The notes: a model not told the origin generated them from the letters alone. DNA of 64,000 bases from Parabacteroides sp. PFB2-10 (GCF_029893085.1 NZ_JARXWI010000001.1:124001-188000), one strand, 5' to 3'; numbered from the stretch's first letter, positions 46,345 to 54,844 are shown. Numbers and translations are program-made.

Positions 46345-46415
46345 ACCTCTCCCCTGCCCCTTTGCTTTACGCTATCGCTAAGCGACCTCCGGTTCTCCAC
46401 AAGAGAGGGGAATAG
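46345..46415. repeat. hairpin carrying a GCTAAGCGA module
   Basis: ACCTCTCCCC (46350) and GAGAGGGGAA (46404) form arms; between them sits a diverged module TTGCTTTACGCTATCGCTAA plus GCGACCTCCG. Confidence 0.6.
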
Positions 46416-46424
46416 TTACTGAAT

Positions 46425-46727
46425 TTTCAAAGAGGAAAGAAATTGAAGGTTTGCTTTACGCTTTCGCTAAGCGATCTTCGATTGCAGAAAGCCCGGAAGG
46501 GATTTAACTCCTAATAACCCCCAGTGAAGAGAGCGAAGCGAACGACTGGGGGGTGATAGCGAATGTGGAAACAAACCAACGCCGAAGGTGTTGAATTAAA
46601 GGTCGGTCTTAGCCAATTGAACCCTTTTCGGGTTCATGAGATATTAAGTCCTTTATGCAGCACCCCCAGTCGTTCGCTTCGCTCTCTTCACTGGGGGTTA
46701 TTAGGAGTTAAACGCCTATGGGCGTAC
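46425..46727. repeat. composite inverted-repeat element B, copy 2, with a nested module
   Basis: Arms CCTAATAACCCCCAGTGAAG and complement at 46512-46552 and 46662-46708; core complementary to that at 23566-23840. In the left flank GAAATTGAAGGTTTGC, a 31-bp piece (TTTACGCTTTCGCTAAGCGA to GATTGC) interrupts what reads at 18346-18376 as an unbroken GAAATTGAAGGTTTGCAGAA. Confidence 0.85.
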
Positions 46728-46770
46728 CTGCTTACCTTCACATATTACAAGATTTGAAGGCATTCCCACA

Positions 46771-47643
46771 TCAATTCAACACCCTCTTTTGAATATCACC
46801 AACCAGGCTGCTGGCGCCAATGCGGAACAGGGTAGGGGTGAGCCATTCTTCGCCCAGTACCTCTTGGGCGATGGTGTAGTATTTCACGGCCTCTTCCGAG
46901 GTTCGGATACCTCCGGCAGCCTTGATTCCTATGCGCTTTTGGGTGATGGCATAGTATTGGCGGATCACCTGGCACATGGTGTAAAAGGCCTCGTGGGAAG
47001 CGCCCGGATACTCTTTTCCGGTGGAGGTTTTGATGAAATCAGCACCGGAATAGATAGCCAGGATCGCGGCTTTTTGAATGTTTTCTGCTGTGGCTAAGGC
47101 ACCCGTTTCCAGTATTACCTTCAATTGCGCCTCTCTGCAGCTATCTTTGATCTCCTGAAGCTCTTCGGTCAGTTCATCGAAGTTTTCCTCCATAAAATAG
47201 CCCAAATTGAGTACTACGTCGATCTCTTCGGCTCCCTGCATCACCGCCATGGCCGTTTCGGCTATTTTCACCTCGACAAAGGTCTGCGACGCGGGAAATC
47301 CGGCTGCTACGGAGGCTATTTTCACCTTCTGGGCGGTGAGCGCCTGCTTGACGGTATCGACAAACAAAGGATAGGTGCAAATCGCTGCTATGTTTGGTAT
47401 TTCAGGGTTTGTTCCTTCGAAATCGTTTACCTGGTCGACCATTGCCCAGATACTTTCCCGGGTGTCTACCGAGGTGAGCGAGGTGAGGTCGATGCATCCG
47501 TGAATGCGTTTCAATACCTCCGGCGTGAAGTTCTTTTCGAAGTTCTTTTCGAGGATATTCGCTACTATTTCTGTGATTTTCGCATCCGGTTGGGTCGGTT
47601 CGAAGCGGTCGAACGCCTCCTGGAATTTATTCGTTTCTGTCAT
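46771..47643 (-). CDS. deoC: deoxyribose-phosphate aldolase
   Basis: Splits 2-deoxyribose-5-phosphate to glyceraldehyde-3-phosphate and acetaldehyde in nucleoside catabolism. 290 residues. The Schiff-base Lys is in SGADFIKTSTGKEYPGASH; CTYPLFVDTVKQAL, VASVAAGFPASQTF and GAEEIDVVLNLGYFM are family segments. It is the last gene of the spmAB-ybeY-mnmG-uvrC-dtd-mazG-deoC run, four bases after the MazG-like gene. Confidence 0.93.
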   Translation of the reverse strand: MTETNKFQEAFDRFEPTQPDAKITEIVANILEKNFEKNFTPEVLKRIHGCIDLTSLTSVDTRESIWAMVDQVNDFEGTNPEIPNIAAICTYPLFVDTVKQALTAQKVKIASVAAGFPASQTFVEVKIAETAMAVMQGAEEIDVVLNLGYFMEENFDELTEELQEIKDSCREAQLKVILETGALATAENIQKAAILAIYSGADFIKTSTGKEYPGASHEAFYTMCQVIRQYYAITQKRIGIKAAGGIRTSEEAVKYYTIAQEVLGEEWLTPTLFRIGASSLVGDIQKRVLN

Positions 47644-47647
47644 GATC

Positions 47648-47977
47648 TTATAGTTTATCGTTGTTTTTATGTCGTTCGTTATCGCGGGATGTCTTCTTGG
47701 CGAGGTTCTTTTCGAATGCCTCCGTCAGGTCTACGCCGGTCTGGTTGGCCAGACAGAGTAGAACCCAGAGTACATCAGCCATCTCATCGCCTAAATCCCT
47801 GTTTTTATCACTCTCTTTGAAGGATTGCTCCCCATAGGTGCGCGCCATAATCCGCGCCAGTTCGCCCACTTCCTCGGTCAATAGAGCCATATTGGTCAAC
47901 TCATTGAAATACCGCACCCCGTACTCCTTTATCCACGAATCAACCCGTTCCTGTGCCTCCCGTATCGTTACTCCCAT
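47648..47977 (-). CDS. MazG-like nucleotide pyrophosphohydrolase
   Basis: 109 residues of the all-alpha NTP pyrophosphatase superfamily. The metal-binding motif ALLTEEVGELARIMAR and the later DLGDEMADVLWVLLCLANQ supply the E-x2-E and E-x2-D ligand pairs. It probably removes aberrant nucleotides, and its place among tRNA-quality and repair genes suits that role. Start at 47977 gives MGVTIREAQERVDSWI; the array upstream supplies the leader. Confidence 0.85.
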   Translation of the reverse strand: MGVTIREAQERVDSWIKEYGVRYFNELTNMALLTEEVGELARIMARTYGEQSFKESDKNRDLGDEMADVLWVLLCLANQTGVDLTEAFEKNLAKKTSRDNERHKNNDKL

Positions 47978-47997
47978 TATCAATTATCAATTATCAA
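47978..47997. repeat. TTATCAA heptamers between dtd and the MazG-like gene
   Basis: Nearly three copies of TTATCAA fill the whole spacer between the dtd stop and the next start, so the array has become the ribosome-binding region of that gene. Confidence 0.8.
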
Positions 47998-48450
47998 TTA
48001 ATCATTCGTTTTCGTATCAATAACAATGGTTACCGGCCCGTCGTTGAGCAATTCTATCTGCATATCCGCGCCAAACTCGCCCGTGGCGACCTCTTTCCCG
48101 GTGAGGGAGGAGATCTCGCGGCAGAACGCCTCATACAGCGGTATGGCGACTTCTGGTCGGGAGGCACGGATATAGGAGGGGCGGTTTCCCTTTTTGGTGG
48201 ATGCCTGCAGGGTAAACTGGCTGACAACCATGATTTCCCCGTTGATTTCCATGACGGAACGGTTCATAACGCCCGCTTCATCATCGAAGATCCGCAAGTT
48301 GGCCACTTTCTTTGTCAGCCATTCGATATCTTCCTGGCTATCACGGTCTTCAATACCGATAAATACCAATAATCCTTCTCCGATACGGGATTTTTCGACG
48401 CCTCCGATCGTTACGGAGGCATACTTGACGCGTTGGATAACTGTTTTCAT
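47998..48450 (-). CDS. dtd: D-aminoacyl-tRNA deacylase
   Basis: Proofreading enzyme that frees tRNA from D-amino acids or glycine. 150 residues. The start MKTVIQRVKYASVTIGG, VVSQFTLQASTKKGNRPSYI and LLNDGPVTIVID (the GPVT motif) are diagnostic. It follows uvrC by about ten bases. Confidence 0.95.
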   Translation of the reverse strand: MKTVIQRVKYASVTIGGVEKSRIGEGLLVFIGIEDRDSQEDIEWLTKKVANLRIFDDEAGVMNRSVMEINGEIMVVSQFTLQASTKKGNRPSYIRASRPEVAIPLYEAFCREISSLTGKEVATGEFGADMQIELLNDGPVTIVIDTKTND

Positions 48451-48459
48451 CTTTTCTAT

Positions 48460-50268
48460 CTATGGTAATGCCTCTTTTATCAAGGCTGCTTTGGCCGGGC
48501 CGACTACCTTTGTTAATTCTTCAATATCGGCTTCCCGGATCCGTTTCACACTCTTGAAATGGCGCAATAAGGCCTCTTTTGTCTTTTCTCCGACCCCTTT
48601 TACCTGGTCTAATTCAGATCGTGTCTGTCCTTTGCTGCGCTTGTCTTTATGGAAGGTGATGGCAAAGCGGTGTACTTCGTTTTGCATCATCTCCAACAGG
48701 CGGAAAAGCGGGCTCTGACGTGCCAGTCCCATGCTTTCGGGCGGTGTGCCGAAGAGCAGGTCGGAGGTGCGGTGTTTGCGGTCTTTGGCCAGCCCCGCAA
48801 TGGGTATAGTAAGCCCCAATTCGTCCTCAATGACGGAGCGAACCACCTCCATTTGCCCTTTGCCACCGTCGGTTATAATCAGGTCGGGTAGGGGTGTCTC
48901 TTCGTTCAAGGCGCGACTGTAACGCCTTCTCACCACCTCTTTCATCGAAGCGTAATCGTCGGGTCCCTCTACTGTTTTGATGATGTATTTGCGGTATTCT
49001 TTCTTGGCCGGTTTGCCCATGATAAACACCACACAGGCGGCTACGGCATCGCTTCCCTGGATGTTGGAATTGTCGAAACATTCGATGCGTGCCGGTAGTT
49101 TTTCCAGATGCAACGAGTCCTGAATCTCCTTTAAAAGACGGGTGTTTCGCTGCTCCGGATTCAGTTTTTCCGCCTGTTTCAGGCGGTCTACCTTATATTG
49201 TTTGACGTTCATCTCCGACAAGCCGAGCAGTTTCTTCTTGTCGCCCCGTTGCGGAATGGTGAAACTAACCTTCTCCAGTTCGATTTCCAACGGGAAGGGA
49301 ACGATGATTTCCCGTGCCGTGCTCTTGAAACGTTCGCGCATTTCTACGATTCCAAGGGCTAATAGATCGGCTGGAGTCTCATCTAATTTCTTTTTATACT
49401 CGAAAGTATAGGCCTGTACAATGGCGCCATCGCCGATGTGCAGGTAGTTGATATAGGCCGAATTGTCTTGTTCGGCGAAAGAGAATACGTCAATATTGGT
49501 GAGGGTAGGGGTTACGACCGTCGATTTGGTGCGGTAGTTCTCCAATATTTCATACTTTTCTTTCATGGCTTGCGCCTCTTCAAACCGTAGTTCGGAGGCA
49601 TACAGCTGCATTTGTTCGTAGAAAAGCTTGCTGATCGTGGTCACATTTCCCTTCAGGATTTCCCGAATCTCCCCAATGTTTTGTTGGTAATCTTCCAGGC
49701 TTTGCAATCCTTCGCATGGCCCTTTGCAGCGTTTGATGTGGTATTGCAGGCAGACTTTGTATTTCTTTTGAGCAATGGTTTCCGGCGTGAGCGGGAGGTG
49801 ACAAATGCGCAACGGATAGATATCCTTCAACATCAAGACCAGCATTTTTGCCGTATAGGCGGAGGTGTATGGGCCGAAATATTGCGAACCGTCTTTGATG
49901 ATATTCCTTGTCGTAAAGACCTGCGAGAAATATTCGTTTCGGATCACGATGGAAGGGTAGGTCTTGTCGTCCTTCAGCATGACGTTGTAGCGTGGACGGT
50001 ATTGCTTGATCAGGTTGTTTTCCAACAATAATGCTTCCTCTTCGGAACTGACGACGATGTATTTGATGTCGCGAATCTGCTTCACTAAGACGCGTGTCTT
50101 GGGGTATTCCGATTCTTTATTGAAATAGGAGTGTACCCTTTTCTTCAGGTTCTTCGCTTTCCCGATATAGATAATAGTTCCCCGCTCGTCGAAATATTGG
50201 TAGCAACCCGGCGTCTCCGGAATGACGGAAAGTATATTGGCAATATGTTCACTTTTGTATACGCTCAT
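48460..50268 (-). CDS. uvrC: excinuclease ABC subunit C
   Basis: Makes both incisions in nucleotide excision repair with UvrB. 602 residues. The GIY-YIG nuclease is at the N-terminus (PGCYQYFDERGTIIYIGKAK), the UVR motif is ELRFEEAQAMKEKYEIL near 215, the C-terminal RNase H-like nuclease includes IECFDNSNIQGSDAVAACV and LIITDGGKGQMEV, and helix-hairpin-helix motifs end the protein (LDQVKGVGEKTKEALLRHF). Complete. A parS-like site lies eight bases upstream of its start. Confidence 0.96.
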   Translation of the reverse strand: MSVYKSEHIANILSVIPETPGCYQYFDERGTIIYIGKAKNLKKRVHSYFNKESEYPKTRVLVKQIRDIKYIVVSSEEEALLLENNLIKQYRPRYNVMLKDDKTYPSIVIRNEYFSQVFTTRNIIKDGSQYFGPYTSAYTAKMLVLMLKDIYPLRICHLPLTPETIAQKKYKVCLQYHIKRCKGPCEGLQSLEDYQQNIGEIREILKGNVTTISKLFYEQMQLYASELRFEEAQAMKEKYEILENYRTKSTVVTPTLTNIDVFSFAEQDNSAYINYLHIGDGAIVQAYTFEYKKKLDETPADLLALGIVEMRERFKSTAREIIVPFPLEIELEKVSFTIPQRGDKKKLLGLSEMNVKQYKVDRLKQAEKLNPEQRNTRLLKEIQDSLHLEKLPARIECFDNSNIQGSDAVAACVVFIMGKPAKKEYRKYIIKTVEGPDDYASMKEVVRRRYSRALNEETPLPDLIITDGGKGQMEVVRSVIEDELGLTIPIAGLAKDRKHRTSDLLFGTPPESMGLARQSPLFRLLEMMQNEVHRFAITFHKDKRSKGQTRSELDQVKGVGEKTKEALLRHFKSVKRIREADIEELTKVVGPAKAALIKEALP

Positions 50269-50276
50269 GATCGAAT

Positions 50277-50292
50277 TGTTTCACGTGGAACA
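50277..50292 (-). promoter_or_regulatory. parS centromere-like site (ParB binding)
   Basis: Minus strand reads TGTTCCACGTGAAACA, an exact match to the widely conserved chromosomal parS consensus TGTTNCACGTGAAACA. Dyad symmetry extends three bases further on each side (AAT/ATT). It fills the 31-base gap between mnmG and uvrC, so it is not a coding by-product. Proximity to mnmG (gidA) suits an origin-side location, as in many bacteria. No second copy was found in this window. Confidence 0.85.
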
Positions 50293-50299
50293 ATTGTTT

Positions 50300-52177
50300 T
50301 TATCTTCCCAGCAAAACCAATAAAATATTGATATCGCTTGGCGATATGCCGGGGATGCGACTTGCCTGGGCTATGGTGTCCGGGTCGATCTTTGTCAGCT
50401 TTTGTCGCGCCTCGGTGGAAAGGGATTGCAAGCTGTTGTAATCGAACTTCCCTTTGATGCGAATATTCTCCAGCCGGTTTATCTTGTCGGCAATGATACG
50501 TTCGCGTTTGATATAGCCACTGTATTTCATCAGGATCTCTGCCGCTTCGATAATTTCCTCTTTACGGGAGAGCGGCACCTTGTCGAGCTCTTCTTGCAAC
50601 GCCGGAACGATAGCCGCCAGTTTTTCGATGTTTAATTGCGGGCGTGCTTCCAATTCGATCAGTTTGCAACCGCGGGCGAGAGGAGTCGTTCCTATTCTTT
50701 CCAAATCGGGGTTGATGATATTCGCCTTGATGGAGTAGTTCTCCATAAACCGGATAATGGCATCGCGACTCTCACGCTTCTCGTTCAAGAGATCCATACG
50801 TTCCTGTTTGGCCAATCCTGCCTGGAATGATTTTTCAGTCAAACGCATATCGGCATCGTCCTGGCGCAACAGGATCCGGTATTCGGCCCGGGAGGTAAAC
50901 ATACGGTAAGGCTCGTCTACCCCTTTGGTTACCAGGTCGTCAATCAACACACCAATGTAGGCTTCGTCCCGTCCCAATATAAATGGTTCGCCGCCATGGC
51001 ATGATATATGCGCGTTGATGCCGGCAATCAGTCCTTGTCCGCCTGCCTCTTCATAGCCGGTGGTTCCGTTGATCTGCCCGGCAAAGAAAAGTCCTTTCAT
51101 TCGTTTGGTCTCCAACGTATGGTGTAACTGGGTCGGATCAAAGAAATCATATTCGATGGCATAACCCGGACGGTAGATGCGTATATCGCGGAAGGCGGGA
51201 ACCGACTGCAGGGCGCGCAACTGAATATCCAGGGGTAGGGAAGAGGAGAAGCCGTTCAGGTAGTATTCCTGTGTGCGTTCTCCTTCCGGTTCCAGGAAGA
51301 GTTGGTGTTGGGGTTTATCGGCAAAGGTGACGATCTTGGTCTCTATGCTGGGACAATAACGCGGTCCTATGCTTTGAATTTGTCCGTTATAGAGCGGTGA
51401 ATCCGGCAATCCTTCGCGAAGGATATCGTGTGTTGTTTCGTTGGTGAAGGTAGTCCAGCAGCTTAATTGCTGTAAGGTACGCTGCGGAGAGGTCAGAAAT
51501 GAGAACTTATGGAAGTCATTCTCTCCCGGTTGTTCCTCCATTTCATCGAACCGCACGCTTCTTCCGTCGATGCGCACCGGCGTTCCCGTTTTCATCCGTT
51601 CCGCGGTGAAACCGAGGGAAACCAATTGTTCGGTGATGCCGGTCGAGGCCGGCTCCGAAATGCGGCCACCCCGGATCTGTGTCCGCCCGATATGCATCAG
51701 TCCGTTCAGGAAGGTACCATTGGTAAGGATGACGGCTCCGGCATGGAATTCCACCTCCATCTCCGTCTTTACGCCGCAAACGCGATCACCATCGAAAAGA
51801 AGGCTATCCACCCTGTCCTGCCAGATCGATAGATTGGGTTGGTTTTCGAGAATTTCCCGCCAACAGTCGATGAAACGGGCACGATCGCTCTGCGCGCGAG
51901 GGCTCCACATGGCCGGCCCTTTGCTTCGATTGAGCATCCGAAACTGGATCGCTGTCTTGTCGGTTACAATGCCCATCATACCGCCCAGCGCATCGATCTC
52001 GCGGACAATCTGCCCCTTGGCAATCCCGCCAACAGCCGGATTACAACTCATTTGGGCAATCTTATTCATGTCCATGGTGATCAATAGCGTATTCGACCCC
52101 AGGTTGGCAGCCGCACAAGCCGCTTCACAGCCTGCATGTCCCGCGCCTACAACAATTACATCATATTTAAAATTCAT
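50300..52177 (-). CDS. mnmG: tRNA uridine-34 carboxymethylaminomethyl modification enzyme
   Basis: FAD-dependent partner of MnmE that modifies the wobble uridine of several tRNAs. 625 residues. The FAD site is GAGHAGCEAACAAANLGS at about 11-28; further hallmarks are MSCNPAVGGIAKGQIVREID, GTFLNGLMHIGRTQIRGGR and FFAGQINGTTGYEEAGGQGL. The C-terminal helical domain is complete. Formerly gidA, often near the origin. Confidence 0.97.
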   Translation of the reverse strand: MNFKYDVIVVGAGHAGCEAACAAANLGSNTLLITMDMNKIAQMSCNPAVGGIAKGQIVREIDALGGMMGIVTDKTAIQFRMLNRSKGPAMWSPRAQSDRARFIDCWREILENQPNLSIWQDRVDSLLFDGDRVCGVKTEMEVEFHAGAVILTNGTFLNGLMHIGRTQIRGGRISEPASTGITEQLVSLGFTAERMKTGTPVRIDGRSVRFDEMEEQPGENDFHKFSFLTSPQRTLQQLSCWTTFTNETTHDILREGLPDSPLYNGQIQSIGPRYCPSIETKIVTFADKPQHQLFLEPEGERTQEYYLNGFSSSLPLDIQLRALQSVPAFRDIRIYRPGYAIEYDFFDPTQLHHTLETKRMKGLFFAGQINGTTGYEEAGGQGLIAGINAHISCHGGEPFILGRDEAYIGVLIDDLVTKGVDEPYRMFTSRAEYRILLRQDDADMRLTEKSFQAGLAKQERMDLLNEKRESRDAIIRFMENYSIKANIINPDLERIGTTPLARGCKLIELEARPQLNIEKLAAIVPALQEELDKVPLSRKEEIIEAAEILMKYSGYIKRERIIADKINRLENIRIKGKFDYNSLQSLSTEARQKLTKIDPDTIAQASRIPGISPSDINILLVLLGR

Positions 52178-52200
52178 GCTTTATGCATCCTTTCTTTCAC

Positions 52201-52617
52201 TTAAAACTCAAATAATGCTAACGCTTTGTTCTCATTCTCTTCCATGATCTCCCGTTCTCCCGGCCCTTTATCGTCGATGCCGCAAAGGTGCAGGATGCCA
52301 TGAATGATGGTGCGGTGAAGCTCCTCCTCGTATGTTGTGCCGAATTTCTCCGCATTGGTCTTTACGGTTTCCAGGCTGATAAACAGATCGCCCGAAATGC
52401 GTTTGCCCTCCGTATAATCGAAGGTAATAATATCTGTAAAGTAATCATGCTCAAGATATTGGCGATTCACCTCCAATATCTTCTCGTCGCTGCAAAAGAT
52501 ATAACTGATATCGCCCACCGTTTGTCCGTATGTGGCCGCAACGGCTTTGATCCACTGGCTCACTTTCCTCCTTTTGATCGGTGGAAAGGCGATATCTTCT
52601 GCGTAGTAACAAATCAT
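52201..52617 (-). CDS. ybeY: endoribonuclease YbeY
   Basis: Metal-dependent RNase of rRNA maturation. 138 residues. The zinc motif, normally H-x3-H-x5-H, reads HGILHLCGIDDK: H106 and H110 are present, but the third position is Asp (D116), a variant that a metal could still accept. YFTDIITFDYTEGKRISGDL is the usual preceding segment. Two bases separate it from the upstream spmAB gene. Confidence 0.9.
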   Translation of the reverse strand: MICYYAEDIAFPPIKRRKVSQWIKAVAATYGQTVGDISYIFCSDEKILEVNRQYLEHDYFTDIITFDYTEGKRISGDLFISLETVKTNAEKFGTTYEEELHRTIIHGILHLCGIDDKGPGEREIMEENENKALALFEF

Positions 52618-52618
52618 A

Positions 52619-53851
52619 TCAATTAAAAAACAGATAGGTTAAGGCAATCGCGGCAATGGCTCCCGCCAGGTCGGCTAATAATGAATAGGGAACCGTGTAA
52701 CGCGTATTCTTTATCGCTACACTCCCGTAATACAAGGCCACCACATAGAGTGTCGTATCCGTCGATCCTTGCACCACCGAGGCCAAGCGACCCACAAACG
52801 AGTCGGCTCCGTAGGTACTCATCGCGTCGATCATCATGCCTCGCGCACCGCTTCCGCTCAGCGGTTTCATAAGTATCGTGGGCAATGCCTCCACAAAATC
52901 GGTGTTTATCCCTACGGAAGCCACGCCGTAGCGCACGCCATCGATCAGGAAATCCATAGCGCCCGATGCCCGGAATACCGCTATGCCCACCAGGATCGCC
53001 ACCAGATAAGGAATAATCGTTATCGCCGTTTTGAATCCCTCTTTGGCGCCATCGATAAAGGCGTCATATACATTGATCTTCTTCCGCATCCCTGCCACGA
53101 TAAATCCACATATAATAGTGAATAACAAGGTGTTGGCGAATAGGGTAGAGTATAAAGAGACCTTCTCCTGCGGGAGCGAATTAAACAATAGGATCAATCC
53201 GCCGATCAGCGCACCCAGCCCTCCGAAGAATAATAATAGGTTCTTTTGAAACACATTGATTTTCTGCTTAAAGCAAACCGTCAGGATGGCTACCAAGGTA
53301 GAGGTAAACGTCGCCAGCATGATCGGCAGGAACACATCCGACGGATTGGCCGCCCCCAACTGTGCTCGGTACATCATGATGGTGATTGGAATCAGCGTAA
53401 GTCCAGACGCGTTGATACACAAGAACATAATCATCGCGTTGCTGGCCGTTTCCTTTTTCGGGTTCAGTTCCTGCAACTGCTGCATCGCCTTTAGCCCCAT
53501 CGGTGTAGCGGCATTGTCGAGCCCCAACAGATTGGCTGAAATATTCATAAAAATAGAGCCGGTCACCGGATGATCTTTCGGAATATCGGGGAAGAGTTTA
53601 CTGAAAACAGGCGCTCCCAACCGGGCAAAAGCTTGGATAACGCCCCCTCGCTCACCAATTTTCATGATGCCCAGCCAAAGGGTCAAGATACCGGTCAGCC
53701 CCAATGAGATCTCGAAACCGCTTTTGGCAGAGCTAAACGTCGCATTGATGATTTCCGTGAATACCTGCGTATCCCCCATGAAAATCAGTTTGCATGAAGC
53801 CACCACAAAAGCGATCAGGAAGAAGGCTATCCAAATGTAATTTAGAACCAT
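52619..53851 (-). CDS. fused SpmA/SpmB nucleoside-recognition membrane protein
   Basis: 410 residues with about ten spans. The N-terminal half (LTGILTLWLGIMKIGERGGV, SANLLGLDNAATPMGLKAMQ, MIMFLCINASGLTLIPITIM) is SpmA-like, and the C-terminal half (IPYLVAILVGIAVFRASGAM, MKPLSGSGARGMMIDAMSTY, QGSTDTTLYVVALYYGSVAI) is SpmB-like; both carry nucleoside-recognition (Gate) domains. Spore maturation is irrelevant in a non-sporing phylum, so transport is the likely role, substrate unknown. It heads the run down to deoC. Confidence 0.88.
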   Translation of the reverse strand: MVLNYIWIAFFLIAFVVASCKLIFMGDTQVFTEIINATFSSAKSGFEISLGLTGILTLWLGIMKIGERGGVIQAFARLGAPVFSKLFPDIPKDHPVTGSIFMNISANLLGLDNAATPMGLKAMQQLQELNPKKETASNAMIMFLCINASGLTLIPITIMMYRAQLGAANPSDVFLPIMLATFTSTLVAILTVCFKQKINVFQKNLLLFFGGLGALIGGLILLFNSLPQEKVSLYSTLFANTLLFTIICGFIVAGMRKKINVYDAFIDGAKEGFKTAITIIPYLVAILVGIAVFRASGAMDFLIDGVRYGVASVGINTDFVEALPTILMKPLSGSGARGMMIDAMSTYGADSFVGRLASVVQGSTDTTLYVVALYYGSVAIKNTRYTVPYSLLADLAGAIAAIALTYLFFN

Positions 53852-53857
53852 TTATTA

Positions 53858-53886
53858 AATTGGCAATTAATAATTGATAATTGATT
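53858..53886. repeat. TAATTGA-type heptamers
   Basis: About three units (AATTAATAATTGATAATTGA) just upstream of the spmAB gene start. Confidence 0.7.
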
Positions 53887-53923
53887 CCGGTAACTTCAAC
53901 CGACAACAGTCGTTATTACCAGG

Positions 53924-53931
53924 CAAAAATA
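53924..53931 (-). promoter_or_regulatory. candidate promoter of the spmAB-to-deoC run
   Basis: Minus-strand TATTTTTG, about 72 bases before the start codon. Confidence 0.45.
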
Positions 53932-53964
53932 CGAATTCTTCTTGGCATTAAAGGGGTGTTTATG

Positions 53965-53972
53965 TAATTTTG
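53965..53972 (+). promoter_or_regulatory. promoter motif of the dehydrogenase remnant
   Basis: TAATTTTG, 31 bases before the ATG at 54004. It suggests the lost gene was once expressed from here. Confidence 0.45.
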
Positions 53973-54003
53973 ACGCCCATTATAGTTTTAATTATAAAGT
54001 CAG

Positions 54004-54108
54004 ATGAAGAAGGTTTTGGTTACGTACGACATCTTCCGTGAGGGATTTGCCGAGTTGGAGAGCAGGTACGAAGTGACTTTCCCGGTAGCTCGCGTTATGT
54101 GCCCGTAA
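54004..54108 (+). pseudogene. N-terminal remnant of a D-2-hydroxyacid dehydrogenase-like gene
   Basis: A 34-codon frame, MKKVLVTYDIFREGFAELES then RYEVTFPVARVMCP and stop. The first 27 residues look like the start of a phosphoglycerate dehydrogenase-type 2-hydroxyacid dehydrogenase, normally over 300 residues; the last seven do not fit. No further homologous sequence follows; the TTGTAAGCAAAA element begins 22 bases later. Family assignment from so short a piece is tentative. Confidence 0.55.
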
Positions 54109-54130
54109 AAATTTTTGCATCACAAACTCT

Positions 54131-54192
54131 GAAATGTTAAAATATCGATTGTAAGCAAAATGATCGTTTTGCTTACAATTCCATACGTTAAA
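54131..54192 (+). repeat. TTGTAAGCAAAA hairpin element, copy 4 (truncated)
   Basis: GAAATGTTAAAATATCGATT, the palindrome GTAAGCAAAATGATCG/TTTTGCTTAC and CCATACGTTAAAAA match the first 65 bases of copy 1; the CCCGGGA and GCGCGC half is missing. Confidence 0.82.
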
Positions 54193-54232
54193 AATACAAG
54201 ATCCTTTTTACCCTTTTTTAGCAAATTTGTGG

Positions 54233-54240
54233 TATGTTTG
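54233..54240 (+). promoter_or_regulatory. candidate promoter of the outer-membrane protein gene
   Basis: TATGTTTG, 57 bases before the ATG at 54298. Confidence 0.45.
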
Positions 54241-54297
54241 TGGTTTCATTCTATAAACTCTACATCATTTAATTATTAATCACTTAATTGTTTTAAT

Positions 54298-54816
54298 ATG
54301 AAAAAAGTAATTTTCGCATTTGCCTTGTTGCTGGCAACTTTAACCGTTCAAGCACAAGATGTATTTTCTAAAGGGAGTAACAATATCAATGTGGGTATCG
54401 GTTTAGGAGGTAGCTACTTCCCTATCGAAGCCTCTTATGAGCATTGCATCATAGACAATATGATCAAAGGGGAAAACGGCTCGATTGGTATCGGAGGCTA
54501 TTTTGCCTGGTATGGCGAATCGGAAAAGAATAAGAATCATAAATGGAATTACAATCACTTTGTTTTCGGTGTACGCGGTGCTTTCCACTATCAGTTTGTG
54601 GAAAACCTCGACACATACGCCGGTTTGATGGTTGGTTACAATATTGCGTCAACCTCATTCGACGGCGACACCTCTATTTCCGGTAGTGGCGACAACGTAT
54701 TCCTGCCGGGCTTGTATGCCGGTGCCCGCTACTATTTCTCACCGAATATCGCTGTTTATTCGGAACTGGGTTACGGTGCTGCTTACCTGAGCGCGGGTAT
54801 CTCTTTCCATTTTTAA
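54298..54816 (+). CDS. small outer-membrane beta-barrel protein
   Basis: 172 residues. Signal peptide MKKVIFAFALLLATLTVQAQ, then glycine- and aromatic-rich beta strands (NNINVGIGLGGSYFPIEASY, GSIGIGGYFAWYG, FVFGVRGAFHYQFVENLDTY, GLYAGARYYFSPNIAVYSEL) and a terminal strand AAYLSAGISFHF ending in Phe. This fits an OmpA/OmpW-like eight-stranded barrel without a peptidoglycan domain. Function unknown. Monocistronic with a good terminator. Confidence 0.78.
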   Translation: MKKVIFAFALLLATLTVQAQDVFSKGSNNINVGIGLGGSYFPIEASYEHCIIDNMIKGENGSIGIGGYFAWYGESEKNKNHKWNYNHFVFGVRGAFHYQFVENLDTYAGLMVGYNIASTSFDGDTSISGSGDNVFLPGLYAGARYYFSPNIAVYSELGYGAAYLSAGISFHF

Positions 54817-54844
54817 GTAGAAAAAGAACTATTTTATTTATAAT

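Noticed and set aside
46563-46757. 64-residue frame, similar to another at 23465-23671
   Set aside because: Both frames read through copies of composite element B; their similarity comes from the DNA repeat.
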